In this document: positions 33,923 through 43,355 of the stretch, one piece after another
Layout: each line of letters opens with the position of its first letter
How positions within the stretch are numbered: the first letter of the stretch is position 1
Assembly: GCF_009696005.1 (NCBI RefSeq)
Contig: NZ_VUMV01000002.1
Span: 411,267-475,266 of the forward strand
Length of the DNA stretch: 64,000 bases
Direction of reading: 5' to 3'
Source: Bilifractor porci
GTDB taxonomy: Bacteria > Bacillota > Clostridia > Lachnospirales > Lachnospiraceae
Made by a program: the position numbers and the translations under genes
Notes under the pieces: generated by a model
Database searches by the model: none
What the model saw: only the letters and a program-made list of their open reading frames with translations
Told to the model about the DNA's origin: nothing

Positions 33923-35536
33923 ATGAAGCTGATGTTTATCGGGGCCGATCACGAGGTGACCGGAAGCTGTTACTATCTGGAAGCAGCCGGAAAGAAATTT
34001 CTTGTGGACTGCGGCATGGAGCAGGGAGAGAATGCTTTTGAGAATAAACCGATTCCGGTACCTGCGTCAGAGCTGGATTTTGTTCTTCTGACCCACGCGC
34101 ATATTGATCATTCGGGGAATCTTCCCAGACTGTACGCGCAGGGATTCCGGGGTCCGGTTTACGCCACTGACGCCACGGCGGACCTCTGCGACATTATGCT
34201 CCGTGACAGCGCGCATATCCAGGAGTTTGAGGCCGAGTGGCGCAACAGAAAGGGCAGAAGGGCAGGAAAAGAGGAATTTATCCCGGCCTATACCATGGAG
34301 GACGCCATCGGCCTGATCCGCCAGCTGGTTCCGGAGCATTACGATACGATTTTTTCACTGGCGGAGGGCATTACGGCAAGGTTTGCGGATGCCGGCCATC
34401 TGCTGGGTTCGGCAAGCATAGAGCTGTGGCTTCAGGAGGGGTCGGTTCAGAAAAAACTCGTATTTTCCGGGGATATCGGCAATCTGAACCAGCCGCTGAT
34501 CCGGGATCCCTCTTATCTGAAAAAGGCGGATTATGTGGTCATGGAATCCACCTACGGAGACCGCAGCCACGAGGTTCCGCCGGACTATGTACAGGCTCTG
34601 GCAGAGGTGCTTCAGAGAACCTTTGACCGGGGCGGAAACGTTGTTATCCCTTCCTTTGCCGTCGGGCGGACACAGGAGATGCTTTACTTTATCCGCCAGA
34701 TCAAGGAGCAGAAGCTGGTCAGCGGGCACGGGAATTTCCCGGTGTATGTGGACAGTCCCCTGGCGATCGAGGCGACAACGGTTTTTGACGGCCATAAAAT
34801 GGACTGCTATGATGAGGAAGCCTCTGACCTGGTCCGCCAGGGAATCAACCCGCTGCAGTTTCCGGGGCTCCGGACGTCCGTCACGACGGAGGAATCCAGG
34901 GCGATTAACGAGGATGAGACCCCGAAGGTGATCATCTCTGCCAGCGGCATGTGTGACGCAGGCAGGGTCAAACATCACCTGAAGCATAACCTGTGGCGGA
35001 GGGAGTGCACAATCCTGTTTGTCGGCTACCAGGCAGTCGGAACGCCGGGCAGGGCGCTGGTCGAGGGTGCCGATAAGGTGAAGCTGTTCGGAGAGGAGAT
35101 TGCCGTGAAGGCGGAGATCCGGGTGCTTCCCGGCGTCAGCGGGCACGCGGATAACAAAGGGCTGATGAAGTGGGCCTCTTCCTTTACCGAAAAACCGGAG
35201 AAGGTATTTGTCTGCCACGGGGAAGACCAGGTGACAGAGCTGTTTGCCGGACGTCTGCGGGACGAGCTTGGCTATGATGCCTGCGCTCCTTACAGCGGGA
35301 CGGAGTTTGACCTTGCCGCCGGAGTCATGACGGTGGAAGCCGGTCCGGTGCGGCTGGAAAAGAAAGCGGGAGCTGCCGGGACAGCCGGACGGAAGGCAAA
35401 CACGGTATTTGACCGCCTGGTTGCGGCGGGACAGAGACTGATGACGGTCATCCGGCACAATGAAGGCGGAGCCAACAAGGATCTGGCCCGGTTTGCGGAT
35501 CAGATCAACGCGATGTGTGAGAAATGGGACCGCTGA
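33923..35536 (+). CDS. MBL-fold beta-CASP RNA-processing type hydrolase
   Basis: 537 aa, ATG 33923. Metallo-beta-lactamase motif HAHIDH (residues 58-63) and the downstream metal ligands GHLLGS and SGDIG. Beta-CASP motifs include PSFAVGRTQEMLY, ISASGMCDAGRVKHHL and, near the C-terminus, SGHADNKGL and VCHGE. This is the YSH1/CPSF73-like family of nucleases acting on RNA. A helical C-terminal tail of about 75 residues is extra. Followed at 18 nt by mtnN, so the two are co-transcribed behind the structured leader. Substrate unknown. Confidence 0.88.
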   Translation: MKLMFIGADHEVTGSCYYLEAAGKKFLVDCGMEQGENAFENKPIPVPASELDFVLLTHAHIDHSGNLPRLYAQGFRGPVYATDATADLCDIMLRDSAHIQEFEAEWRNRKGRRAGKEEFIPAYTMEDAIGLIRQLVPEHYDTIFSLAEGITARFADAGHLLGSASIELWLQEGSVQKKLVFSGDIGNLNQPLIRDPSYLKKADYVVMESTYGDRSHEVPPDYVQALAEVLQRTFDRGGNVVIPSFAVGRTQEMLYFIRQIKEQKLVSGHGNFPVYVDSPLAIEATTVFDGHKMDCYDEEASDLVRQGINPLQFPGLRTSVTTEESRAINEDETPKVIISASGMCDAGRVKHHLKHNLWRRECTILFVGYQAVGTPGRALVEGADKVKLFGEEIAVKAEIRVLPGVSGHADNKGLMKWASSFTEKPEKVFVCHGEDQVTELFAGRLRDELGYDACAPYSGTEFDLAAGVMTVEAGPVRLEKKAGAAGTAGRKANTVFDRLVAAGQRLMTVIRHNEGGANKDLARFADQINAMCEKWDR

Positions 35537-35554
35537 AAAGAAAAAGGAGAAGCG

Positions 35555-36253
35555 ATGAGTGTAATCGGAATTATCGGAGCCATGGAAGAAGAAGTGGCGG
35601 ATCTGAAAGCGGAAATGTCAGAGGTAACAATCCGGAAGAAAGCCGGTATGGAATTTTACCGAGGCGTCCTGGAGGGACATCCGGCGGTGGTTGTGCAGAG
35701 CGGGGTGGGAAAGGTGAATGCCGCTGTCTGCACGCAGATCCTTGCGGATGATTTTCATGTGGACTATCTGCTGAATACCGGAATTGCGGGAAGCCTTCAG
35801 AACAGCATTGATATCGGAGATATTGTGATCTCCGTGGACGCGGTTCAGCACGATATGGACGCGACGGTCTGGGGCTATCAGCCGGGGCAGGTGCCGGGCA
35901 TGGAAACCTATATCTTCCCCGCCTCGGAGAAGCTAATCCGTCTGGCGGAGGAAGTGAATGAAAAAGTAAATCCGGATATTCATTCCTTCCGGGGAAGAAT
36001 TGTCAGCGGCGACCAGTTTATTTCGGATCCGGAAGTGAAGGAGAAGCTGGTGTCAGAATTCCAGGGCTGCTGTGCGGAAATGGAGGGCGCAGCCATTGCG
36101 CAGACGGCGTGGCGGAACGGAATACCGTTTGTCATCCTGCGCGTCATCTCCGACAAGGCAGACGGAAGCGCCGTGGCGGACGACAATACCTTCACCGGGG
36201 ATTGTGTCCGGCACTGCCTGCGCCTTGTCCGTGGAATGGTAAAGAAGCTGTAA
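35555..36253 (+). CDS. mtnN: 5'-methylthioadenosine/S-adenosylhomocysteine nucleosidase
   Basis: 232 aa, ATG 35555 behind AAAAGGAGAAGCG. Typical MTAN sequence: IGIIGAMEEEV at the N-terminus, SGVGKVNAA, NTGIAGS, VSGDQFI, and the catalytic ISDKADGS with its aspartate. It hydrolyses MTA and SAH to adenine and the ribosyl thioether in the methyl cycle. Full length, same transcript as the beta-CASP gene. Confidence 0.95.
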   Translation: MSVIGIIGAMEEEVADLKAEMSEVTIRKKAGMEFYRGVLEGHPAVVVQSGVGKVNAAVCTQILADDFHVDYLLNTGIAGSLQNSIDIGDIVISVDAVQHDMDATVWGYQPGQVPGMETYIFPASEKLIRLAEEVNEKVNPDIHSFRGRIVSGDQFISDPEVKEKLVSEFQGCCAEMEGAAIAQTAWRNGIPFVILRVISDKADGSAVADDNTFTGDCVRHCLRLVRGMVKKL

Positions 36254-36258
36254 ACGGA

Positions 36259-36510
36259 TCACCCGTCTTCTTCCAGGATCTGCAGTTCCAGGAAATCAAA
36301 GGAAATGGTTTCCCCGACAAAGCAGTCCTGGGTGAAGCGGGTTTTTTTATGGGTCCGGAATTCCCGGATGTTCAGGTCCAGCCAGACGGGGACGCTGAGA
36401 TCCCATGCGCTGCAGATTTCTTCCAGAGCGTGAAATATTTTATGGGTGCGTGTATCATCACTGCTGTCCGTTACCGTGTAATCTCTCAGCATGTGATTGT
36501 TTTTCATCAT
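36259..36510 (-). CDS. Conserved-looking small hypothetical protein
   Basis: 83 aa from ATG 36510 (or 36507), with CTGGGG upstream; an ATG at 36531 lacks a site. Soluble, mixed composition (HKIFHALEEICSAWDLSVPV, WLDLNIREFRTHKKTRFTQD). No motif I recognise. It converges on mtnN with only a 5-bp gap. The frame shows protein-like composition and a good start, so I take it as real. Confidence 0.6.
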   Translation of the reverse strand: MMKNNHMLRDYTVTDSSDDTRTHKIFHALEEICSAWDLSVPVWLDLNIREFRTHKKTRFTQDCFVGETISFDFLELQILEEDG

Positions 36511-36549
36511 TTTTCCCCAGATGCGCATCAATGGCCTCTTTCTGCTGTC

Positions 36550-36578
36550 TTGCGAAAAGAAGGACAGACTTTTATAAT
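36550..36578 (+). promoter_or_regulatory. Promoter of the YbhJ-like hydratase
   Basis: TTGCGA 36550-36555, 17-bp spacer, TATAAT 36573-36578, about 100 bp upstream of the ATG at 36677. Confidence 0.65.
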
Positions 36579-36676
36579 GTGAGTGTTAACTGCAGTGCCC
36601 GTGCAGGAATTTCTGTTTAGAGAGTAAGGCAGAAGCGGCGGGTAAGTCAAGCGGCGTTACAGGAGGTTAAAAAAGC

Positions 36677-38968
36677 ATGATTGAATTACAGAACGGCGGG
36701 GCATACCTGGTCAGAGGCAGTGATGTTGTGCCGGACGGGCCGGAGGCGGCTGCCAGAATACAGTCCCTTACCGGAAAAACACCGGATCAGAAGGAAGCGG
36801 CCCGGAATACCATAGCGTATCGTATCCTGGAAGCACATAATACTTCCGGAAATATGGAACAGCTGAAGATAAAATTCGACAAGATGATTTCTCATGATAT
36901 CACGTTTGTCGGCATCATCCAGACCGCCAGGGCATCCGGCCTGGAAAAATTCCCCATACCCTATGTGCTGACAAACTGCCATAATTCCCTCTGCGCGGTC
37001 GGCGGAACGATTAACGAGGATGACCACATGTTCGGCCTTTCCTGCGCCAAGCGCTACGGCGGGGCCTATGTGCCTCCCCATCAGGCGGTCATTCACCAGT
37101 ACGCCAGAGAGATGATGAGCGGGGGCGGAAAAATGATCCTCGGATCCGATTCCCACACACGCTACGGCGCCCTGGGAACCATGGCAATGGGAGAAGGCGG
37201 TCCGGAGCTGGTGAAACAGCTTCTGAACAGGACTTATGATATTCCCATGCCCGGCGTGGTGGGCGTCTATCTGACAGGAAAACCGGTGCCGGGTGTGGGT
37301 CCTCAGGATATCGCCCTTGCCATCATCGGCGCGGTGTTTGAGAAAGGATATGTAAAGAATAAGGTGATGGAATTTGTCGGACCGGGCGTTTCCTCCCTCT
37401 CGGCGGATTACCGGATCGGCGTGGATGTCATGACCACAGAGACTACCTGCCTCTCCTCCATCTGGAGAACTGACAGCATTATCCGTGACTATTACGAGGA
37501 ACACGGACGCCCGGAGGAATACCGGGAGCTGAATCCGGGAGAGATTGCCTATTACGACGGCATGATTACCGTAGAGCTGGACAAGATCCGTCCGATGATC
37601 GCCATGCCCTTCCACCCCAGCAACGTTTACACCATAGAGGAATGCAACGCCAACCTGGAAGATATTCTGGATGATGTGGAAAAACGCGCGCAGGTATCTC
37701 TGGACGGGAAGGTGGATTTCCATCTGAAGAACAAGATCCATAACGGAAAGCTGCTGGTGGACCAGGGTATTATCGCAGGCTGCGCGGGCGGCGGATTTGA
37801 AAACATCTGTGACGCGGCAGACATTCTCCGCGGGCAGTATATCGGCTGCGATGATTTCACGCTCAGCGTTTATCCGGCCAGCGCGCCGATCTATACGGAG
37901 CTGGCAAGAAACGGTGTCCTTGCGGACCTGATGGAGACCGGGGCGGTTGTCAAGACGGCATTCTGCGGACCCTGCTTCGGCGCGGGAGACACACCGGCAA
38001 ACGGAGATCTCTCCATCCGTCATTCCACCAGAAACTTCCCGAACCGGGAGGGCTCCAAGGTGCAGAACGGACAGATTGCCTCGGTGGCGCTTATGGACGC
38101 GCGGTCCATCGCGGCGACGGCTGCAAACAAGGGATACCTGACTCCGGCCACGGAATTTGCCGGGGAATACCGCAAACCGCTGTATCACTTTGACAGCAAT
38201 ATTTACGCGCACCGCGTATTTGACAGCCACGGAAAAGCGGATCCTTCCGTCCCGGTCCGCTTCGGACCGAATATCAAGGACTGGCCGTCCATGTCCGCCC
38301 TGCCGCGGAATCTGATCCTCAAGGTGGTTTCCGAGATCCACGATCCGGTAACAACAACCGACGAGCTGATTCCCTCCGGAGAGACATCCTCCTATCGTTC
38401 CAACCCGCTGGGGCTGGCGGAGTTTGCGCTATCCAGAAAGGATCCGCTGTATGTCGGACGCGCGAAGGAAGTGCAGAAAGCACAGAAGGCACTGGAGGCA
38501 GGGGATGATCCGCTGGAGGCTCTTCCGGAGCTGAGGCCTGTCCTGGAAACCATTGACGGGGCGCTGCCCGGAAAAATGAAAGAAGGGTATGGCGTGGGTT
38601 CCACCATTTTTGCCGTGAAACCCGGAGACGGTTCGGCCAGAGAGCAGGCGGCGTCCTGCCAGAAGGTACTGGGAGGCTGGGCAAACATCGCGAATGAGTA
38701 CGCCACCAAGAGATACCGCTCCAACCTGATCAACTGGGGCATGCTTCCCCTGCTGGCTGCACAGGGAGATCTTCCCTTCGCGAACGGCGATTACCTGCTT
38801 CTTCCCGATATCCGCAAGGCGCTGGAAGAGAAGGCGGATGTGATTCAGGCGTACTGCGTCGGGACAGAGCTGAAACCCTTTGATCTGCGGATTGGCGCGC
38901 TGACCGACGACGAGAGGCAGATCATCCTGGACGGATGCCTGATCAATTACTACAGAAATCAGAAGTAA
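36677..38968 (+). CDS. ybhJ: Aconitase-family putative hydratase (YbhJ-like)
   Basis: 763 aa, ATG 36677 behind AGGAGG. Aconitase-superfamily layout: residues about 150-180 [20 protein letters not shown], later [15 protein letters not shown] with cysteines positioned for an Fe-S cluster, and a C-terminal swivel-type domain ([20 protein letters not shown]). Length and motifs fit E. coli YbhJ, a paralogue of aconitase whose substrate is unknown. No citrate cycle gene is adjacent. Single-gene transcript with its own promoter and terminator. Confidence 0.82.
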   Translation: MIELQNGGAYLVRGSDVVPDGPEAAARIQSLTGKTPDQKEAARNTIAYRILEAHNTSGNMEQLKIKFDKMISHDITFVGIIQTARASGLEKFPIPYVLTNCHNSLCAVGGTINEDDHMFGLSCAKRYGGAYVPPHQAVIHQYAREMMSGGGKMILGSDSHTRYGALGTMAMGEGGPELVKQLLNRTYDIPMPGVVGVYLTGKPVPGVGPQDIALAIIGAVFEKGYVKNKVMEFVGPGVSSLSADYRIGVDVMTTETTCLSSIWRTDSIIRDYYEEHGRPEEYRELNPGEIAYYDGMITVELDKIRPMIAMPFHPSNVYTIEECNANLEDILDDVEKRAQVSLDGKVDFHLKNKIHNGKLLVDQGIIAGCAGGGFENICDAADILRGQYIGCDDFTLSVYPASAPIYTELARNGVLADLMETGAVVKTAFCGPCFGAGDTPANGDLSIRHSTRNFPNREGSKVQNGQIASVALMDARSIAATAANKGYLTPATEFAGEYRKPLYHFDSNIYAHRVFDSHGKADPSVPVRFGPNIKDWPSMSALPRNLILKVVSEIHDPVTTTDELIPSGETSSYRSNPLGLAEFALSRKDPLYVGRAKEVQKAQKALEAGDDPLEALPELRPVLETIDGALPGKMKEGYGVGSTIFAVKPGDGSAREQAASCQKVLGGWANIANEYATKRYRSNLINWGMLPLLAAQGDLPFANGDYLLLPDIRKALEEKADVIQAYCVGTELKPFDLRIGALTDDERQIILDGCLINYYRNQK

Positions 38969-38985
38969 AACAGAGTGAATTTTTT

Positions 38986-39036
38986 ACCGGGGATGCCGCT
39001 CCCACTGACAGGGAGAGGGCATTCCCGGTTTTTCTG
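38986..39036 (+). terminator. Terminator of the hydratase gene
   Basis: Long stem ACCGGGGATGCC-GCTCCC paired with GGGAG-A-GGGCATTCCCGGT around ACTGACA, followed by TTTTTCTG. The 185 bases from here to the next promoter contain a second weak hairpin and AT-rich DNA but no gene. Confidence 0.85.
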
Positions 39037-39223
39037 TCCGGAGAAGAGCCGTAAGCCTGACCTTAGCCGGCTCCCGGGGATGCGGGCGCGGCAGGAGCCC
39101 GGAGGGGGGGATCTGAAGAAAGAAAAATATTCAGAATAATATGTAATATTGGAATAATAAAAAGACGACATCTGATATAAACTAAATAAATACAAAAAAA
39201 TAAAGATAAATCGGAAATGAGTA

Positions 39224-39252
39224 TTGACAAAATCTTTGGTATCTGCTATTTT
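39224..39252 (+). promoter_or_regulatory. Strong promoter of the noncoding transcript
   Basis: TTGACA 39224-39229, 17-bp spacer, TATTTT 39247-39252 with an extended TG element just before it. Predicted start near 39259. Confidence 0.75.
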
Positions 39253-39258
39253 ATAGTC

Positions 39259-40087
39259 ACATCAAATCAATGGTGTCACATCTCCAGCAGATGTGGTTGT
39301 TATCCTGAGACAGAACTTCAGGGTGATGACAAATCATAAATAAAGGAAAAGGAGGTACAGACCATTGGGAAACACTCCACCGGCAACAGATCCTCAATAT
39401 GAGAGCGGTATTGCATAGCAAATCCCCGCGAGAAAGACCTTTTAGCTGATTTGTATGAGTAAGATGCGTATCCGTATTCTTTGGAAACGGAGCCATATAT
39501 GTGAAAGGTAATGTGTAGCTGGCAACTCATATTGAGTAATACCGAAAAAATGGAAAGAAAACACAATCGGCTGTGTAAAGAAACAGCTGGTTCCGGCATC
39601 CCGGAAAGGGACTGTACAGCAGGGTATCCGGGTAGGAAATAAGCTCATGAGTGACCGAGAACGGAAAAGGCGTGGGCGATCACAGGAAGGAACAGCGAAT
39701 GGGCATCCGGTACGGAAGGGAGGATGACCGCTTTCCGCGGAAGGGAAGGGGCATTGTCATCCGGACAGGAATGGCTCAGGAGAATCCGGCAAATGTTTCG
39801 CGCATGAACCATCCGGTAAGGAAGAGTTTATGGATATCCGATGAGGGAACGCTGGACAGAGACCGAATAAGGGCAATGCGGCAGGGGTTTTGTTTCCAAA
39901 GTCCCGGAGACAGGGACAGAGATCACAGAACTTTCTAAGTAAGAATGAAAAAACTTACGAGCAGGGATGGAACTGGAAGATCTTAATATATTAAGACGGA
40001 AAGAAAAGGAATAACTGTAAATTGAATATTGAACCAGGTATATAGGCGGGACTGTGATCAGAGAGATGGTTGCAGTCCCGCTTTTTT
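39259..40087 (+). ncRNA. Candidate large noncoding RNA of about 830 nt
   Basis: A promoter, about 830 bases without a credible gene, and a strong terminator define a separate unit. Hairpins are dense: CACATCT/AGATGTG near 39275; ATCCTGA with TCAGGGTGAT near 39303; CCCGGA/TCCGGG near 39600; GGATGAC/GTCATCC near 39721-39762; GTCCC/GGGAC near 39900; CTTAATATATTAAG near 39981. A perfect ribosome-site sequence (39347-39355) precedes only a 17-codon frame (TTG 39365 to TAG 39418). The 95-codon frame at 39651 is Arg/Gly-rich without protein character. Size is in the range of GOLLD, ROOL and OLE RNAs, but I cannot match it to any of them. Confidence 0.6.
40046..40087 (+). terminator. Terminator of the noncoding transcript
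   Basis: Perfect 9-bp stem GCGGGACTG (40046-40054) with CAGTCCCGC (40073-40081), followed by six T residues. Confidence 0.9.
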
Positions 40088-40228
40088 CTCTTGCCGATTC
40101 TCCCGATACTGATTAGAATAGAACAGTGCCGGAGAGGATGCTTTCGGGCCGCGGCCTGCAGGGAAAGGGCCGGCAGCCCGCGGACATCGGGTGTTGTGCC
40201 CGGCGGATCAACGGGAGAGTATATTGAC

Positions 40229-42850
40229 ATGAAAAAAATAATCGGGAAAATATTCCTGCTGCTGGCCGTTTTTCTGGTCTGTGTGGCAGGCTTTTCGCAT
40301 AGAGTGAACCGGAAAACAACGGTGCAGAAAACGGACAGCCAGGAGGCGACGCTTCCGCTGGCATATATGCTGATTGACGGGAAAGCGGTCAATGAGATGA
40401 CCGGCTATACACTGGAACTGGGAGAGAACGAAGAAAGGGAGAGTCTTACTCCGCTCCCGACCGACCGCACGCTTACCGTGGAACTGCAGAATTTTGACCG
40501 GCAGATTCAGGGATTGAGCTACCAGGTTACCTCTCTTTCGGACGGAAGTCTGGTGGAAAACGGCCAGCTCCGCACTCAGGCGCAGGACGGAATGCTGCAG
40601 GGAACCTTTACCCTGCAGAATACCATCAGGCTTGACCAGGAGTATTCGCTTCGGTTTACCGCGGATCTCGGAAACGGCAAGAATGTCTATTATTACACCC
40701 GCATTCTCCAGGCCGGAGGGATTGATCTTGGCAATTACCTGAACTTCACGGAGAATTTTTACAAGAGCGCGCTGAATAAGCAGTCATCTGTGGATCTGGT
40801 TGATTATCTGGAGTCGGATGATACGGCCTCCAACAGCAGTTTTTTTGATGTAAATCTTCATTCCAGTCTGTCTCAGGTTTCCTGGGAGGACACGGAACCG
40901 CAGCTGGTGCAGCAGGCTGTTCCCACCATTGTGGCAGTCAATTCGACGACGGTCAGCATCAGCCTGAAATACATCATCTGTATGGATCCTAACAAGGATG
41001 TTTCCGGTCAGTCGGAAAGCTTCTCTGACACAGCGGCGGACGCGTCGTCATCCGCGGATGAGGGCGGAGAATCCGTCCGTTCCGATTCTACTTCGGGGAC
41101 GGACAGCAATGTGACCTATGCGGCGGATTACGGCAGCTCCGACAGTCAGATGGAGTATTATACGGTTCAGGAATACTATCGCCTCCGCTACTCCCAGGAC
41201 GATATGAGTCTGCTGGATTTCCGGCGCTCTGCCGAGCAGGTTTTCAATCCGGCACTTGCCGGTTTTACCGCCACAACGCTGAATCTGGGGGTTCAGGACA
41301 GAACCCTGCAGTATAAGTCTAACCAGGCGGGGGATATCACTGCCTTTGTGGCGAACGGGGAACTCTGGTCCTATAACCAGAGCGCGGGGAAGGCCGTCCG
41401 GGTGTTCAGTTTCCGCAGCAACATCGGAGTGGCTGCCGCCTCCCGGTCAGCGACGCCGGACAACCGACAGGAGAACAAAAATCACGAGATCAAAATCGAG
41501 CAGGTTTCCGAGAACGGGGATATTATTTTCCTTGTCTACGGCTACATGGCGGCCGGTTCCCACGAGGGCAGCATGGGTCTGCTGGTCTGCAGGTATCAGG
41601 CGGAGACGGGGACGGTGAGCGAGGAAGTATTCCTTCCCCTTGCGCAGAGCTTTACTACCTTGAGCAGGAATATCTCCAGGCTGTGTTATATCGACAGCAG
41701 CAACCAGCTGTATCTGTTTTTGAACAGTGAAATCTGCAGGGTCAGCCTGGAGGACGGCTCCTACAGTATCGTACAGTCCGGGATAGAGCCGGAGTGCTTT
41801 ATGGCCGCGCAGTCAGAGGGGATTGTTGCCTGGATGGACGGAAGCGATCCTCTACAGACGGACACGATTACCTGGATGGATCTGACAACCGGAAAAAGCC
41901 GACAGCTGCAGGCCGCGGAGGGAGAAAAGCTGCGCGCCCTCGGCTTCGCCGGAAATGACCTAGCGTACGGGAAGGAAAAGGACGAGAATATCCTGACCGA
42001 CGCGCTGGGAAATGTAGAGGCAGGCATGTATGAAATCTGCATCGAAAATATGGACGGCGAGGTGAAAAAGGATTTCTCCAGGGACGGACAATATGTGACG
42101 GACGTCTCCTGGGAGAACGGCTCTCTGAATATGACCCTGAGCACTCTCGGGGACGACGGTTACACCGAGGCCGGCACGGATCATATTATGAACAACAGCG
42201 CCAGTGAGAATACAGTTTCAGTATCCACCGTGACAAATGCCCGCGTAGGGGAGCAGGTTACCCTTGTGTTCCCGCAGGCTGATCAGACAGAAAATCTGGA
42301 GAGCGGATACGCGGAGCTCCTGACGGCGGAGAACGGATCGGAGACAGTTCTGGAGTGGCCGCCGGCGGAGGAAAAACTCTATTATGTCTATACAGACGGG
42401 CAGCTGGTGTCCGTGACAGCCAGCTCCGCAAGTGCCGTTGCGCTGGCGGACAGCGGAAACGGATTCGTCCTGAATTCCGCGCAGCAATATGTTTACGAGA
42501 GAGGAAACTGGAACACCACGGCGATGCTGGATGTGGACAGAATTTCTTCCGGACTTCTCTCTGCGCCTCTGGATGTCCAGAAGTTCCAGGAAGCTGTCGG
42601 CGACGGGTACGAAGTCATTAACCTGACCGGTTCCGAGGAGGATGTGCTGAAGTATTATCTGAATAAGGGGTATCCGGTAGTGGCGCAGGGAAGCGGCGCC
42701 GTATGGCTGATTGTCGGATATGATACGGAGAATTTCTGGATTTATGACGCCTCGGCGGACAATAAGGTAAAGGCGATTGCCACAGACGATACGACAAAGG
42801 CATTTGAGGATACAGGAAAGAAATATCTGACCTGCGTGAGCGTTCCGTGA
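40229..42850 (+). CDS. Exported protein with propeller-like region and degenerate C39-type tail
   Basis: 873 aa from ATG 40229 (GGGAGAG upstream). The N-terminal MKKIIGKIFLLLAVFLVCVA is a signal anchor. An Ig/beta-rich region with a Ser/Asp-rich linker (about 260-310) is followed by repeated beta-strand blocks typical of a propeller (about 370-720). The C-terminal 90 residues look like a C39/papain-like peptidase half (YYLNKGYPVVAQGSGAVWLI, VGYDTENFWIYDA), but the usual catalytic His position in the HxVxIVGYD pattern is not His here and no matching Cys is apparent, so it is probably inactive and binding only. Not named by me; likely surface or membrane-anchored. Confidence 0.7.
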   Translation: MKKIIGKIFLLLAVFLVCVAGFSHRVNRKTTVQKTDSQEATLPLAYMLIDGKAVNEMTGYTLELGENEERESLTPLPTDRTLTVELQNFDRQIQGLSYQVTSLSDGSLVENGQLRTQAQDGMLQGTFTLQNTIRLDQEYSLRFTADLGNGKNVYYYTRILQAGGIDLGNYLNFTENFYKSALNKQSSVDLVDYLESDDTASNSSFFDVNLHSSLSQVSWEDTEPQLVQQAVPTIVAVNSTTVSISLKYIICMDPNKDVSGQSESFSDTAADASSSADEGGESVRSDSTSGTDSNVTYAADYGSSDSQMEYYTVQEYYRLRYSQDDMSLLDFRRSAEQVFNPALAGFTATTLNLGVQDRTLQYKSNQAGDITAFVANGELWSYNQSAGKAVRVFSFRSNIGVAAASRSATPDNRQENKNHEIKIEQVSENGDIIFLVYGYMAAGSHEGSMGLLVCRYQAETGTVSEEVFLPLAQSFTTLSRNISRLCYIDSSNQLYLFLNSEICRVSLEDGSYSIVQSGIEPECFMAAQSEGIVAWMDGSDPLQTDTITWMDLTTGKSRQLQAAEGEKLRALGFAGNDLAYGKEKDENILTDALGNVEAGMYEICIENMDGEVKKDFSRDGQYVTDVSWENGSLNMTLSTLGDDGYTEAGTDHIMNNSASENTVSVSTVTNARVGEQVTLVFPQADQTENLESGYAELLTAENGSETVLEWPPAEEKLYYVYTDGQLVSVTASSASAVALADSGNGFVLNSAQQYVYERGNWNTTAMLDVDRISSGLLSAPLDVQKFQEAVGDGYEVINLTGSEEDVLKYYLNKGYPVVAQGSGAVWLIVGYDTENFWIYDASADNKVKAIATDDTTKAFEDTGKKYLTCVSVP

Positions 42851-42919
42851 CGGTCAGGGCAGTTTAAGAACTGCCCCTGTCCGGGGCTGAGGACAGACAA
42901 AAAACGGCTGATTTTGAGA

Positions 42920-42964
42920 CGAAAAAGGAACCTCCGTACCCCCTCAGGGTGCAAGAGGTTCCTT
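42920..42964 (-). terminator. Terminator of rubredoxin
   Basis: Perfect 10-bp inverted repeat AAGGAACCTC (42925-42934) with GAGGTTCCTT (42955-42964); on the minus strand the stem is followed by a T-run. Confidence 0.8.
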
Positions 42965-43046
42965 GTGTACAAAGACTGCGCGACCGCAGCCGGGCGGCGT
43001 TCTTCCAGACCGTTTTTCCAAATCGAAGAAAACCGCCGGAAATGTT

Positions 43047-43205
43047 TTATTCCACCGGAGAGAATTCTTCTTTGGATGCGCCGCAGACGGGGCATACCCA
43101 GTCTTCAGGAAGATCCTCGAAAGCAGTTCCGGGAGCGATTCCATTGTCCGGATCGCCTTCCGCGGGATCGTAAACGTAGCCGCAGGGTCCACATTCGTAT
43201 TTCAT
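43047..43205 (-). CDS. Rubredoxin
   Basis: 52 aa on the minus strand, ATG 43205, preceded by AGGAGAACGTGCAAG. Two Cys pairs bind one iron: [10 protein letters not shown] near the N-terminus and [10 protein letters not shown] near the C-terminus; [15 protein letters not shown] between them is the classical rubredoxin loop. It is a small electron carrier for oxygen or peroxide detoxification in anaerobes. Single-gene unit with its own terminator. Confidence 0.95.
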   Translation of the reverse strand: MKYECGPCGYVYDPAEGDPDNGIAPGTAFEDLPEDWVCPVCGASKEEFSPVE

Positions 43206-43355
43206 CTTGCACGTTCTCCTTTCTTAAGATTCCGTTTGATAACAGACCGCCTTCTTGTTCCGGAAAAGAACGGGGCGCGGCAGATGGCGCGGCGCCCGCC
43301 GACGGTCGTTTCACCTAGTATACAGCATCCCTCAGGGGCAGGCAAGGAGGAAGAA

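Noticed and set aside
39651..39938. 95-codon plus-strand frame inside the long transcript
   Set aside because: No ribosome site at its start, Arg/Gly/Asp-biased low-information composition, and it overlaps perfect RNA stems (GGATGAC/GTCATCC).
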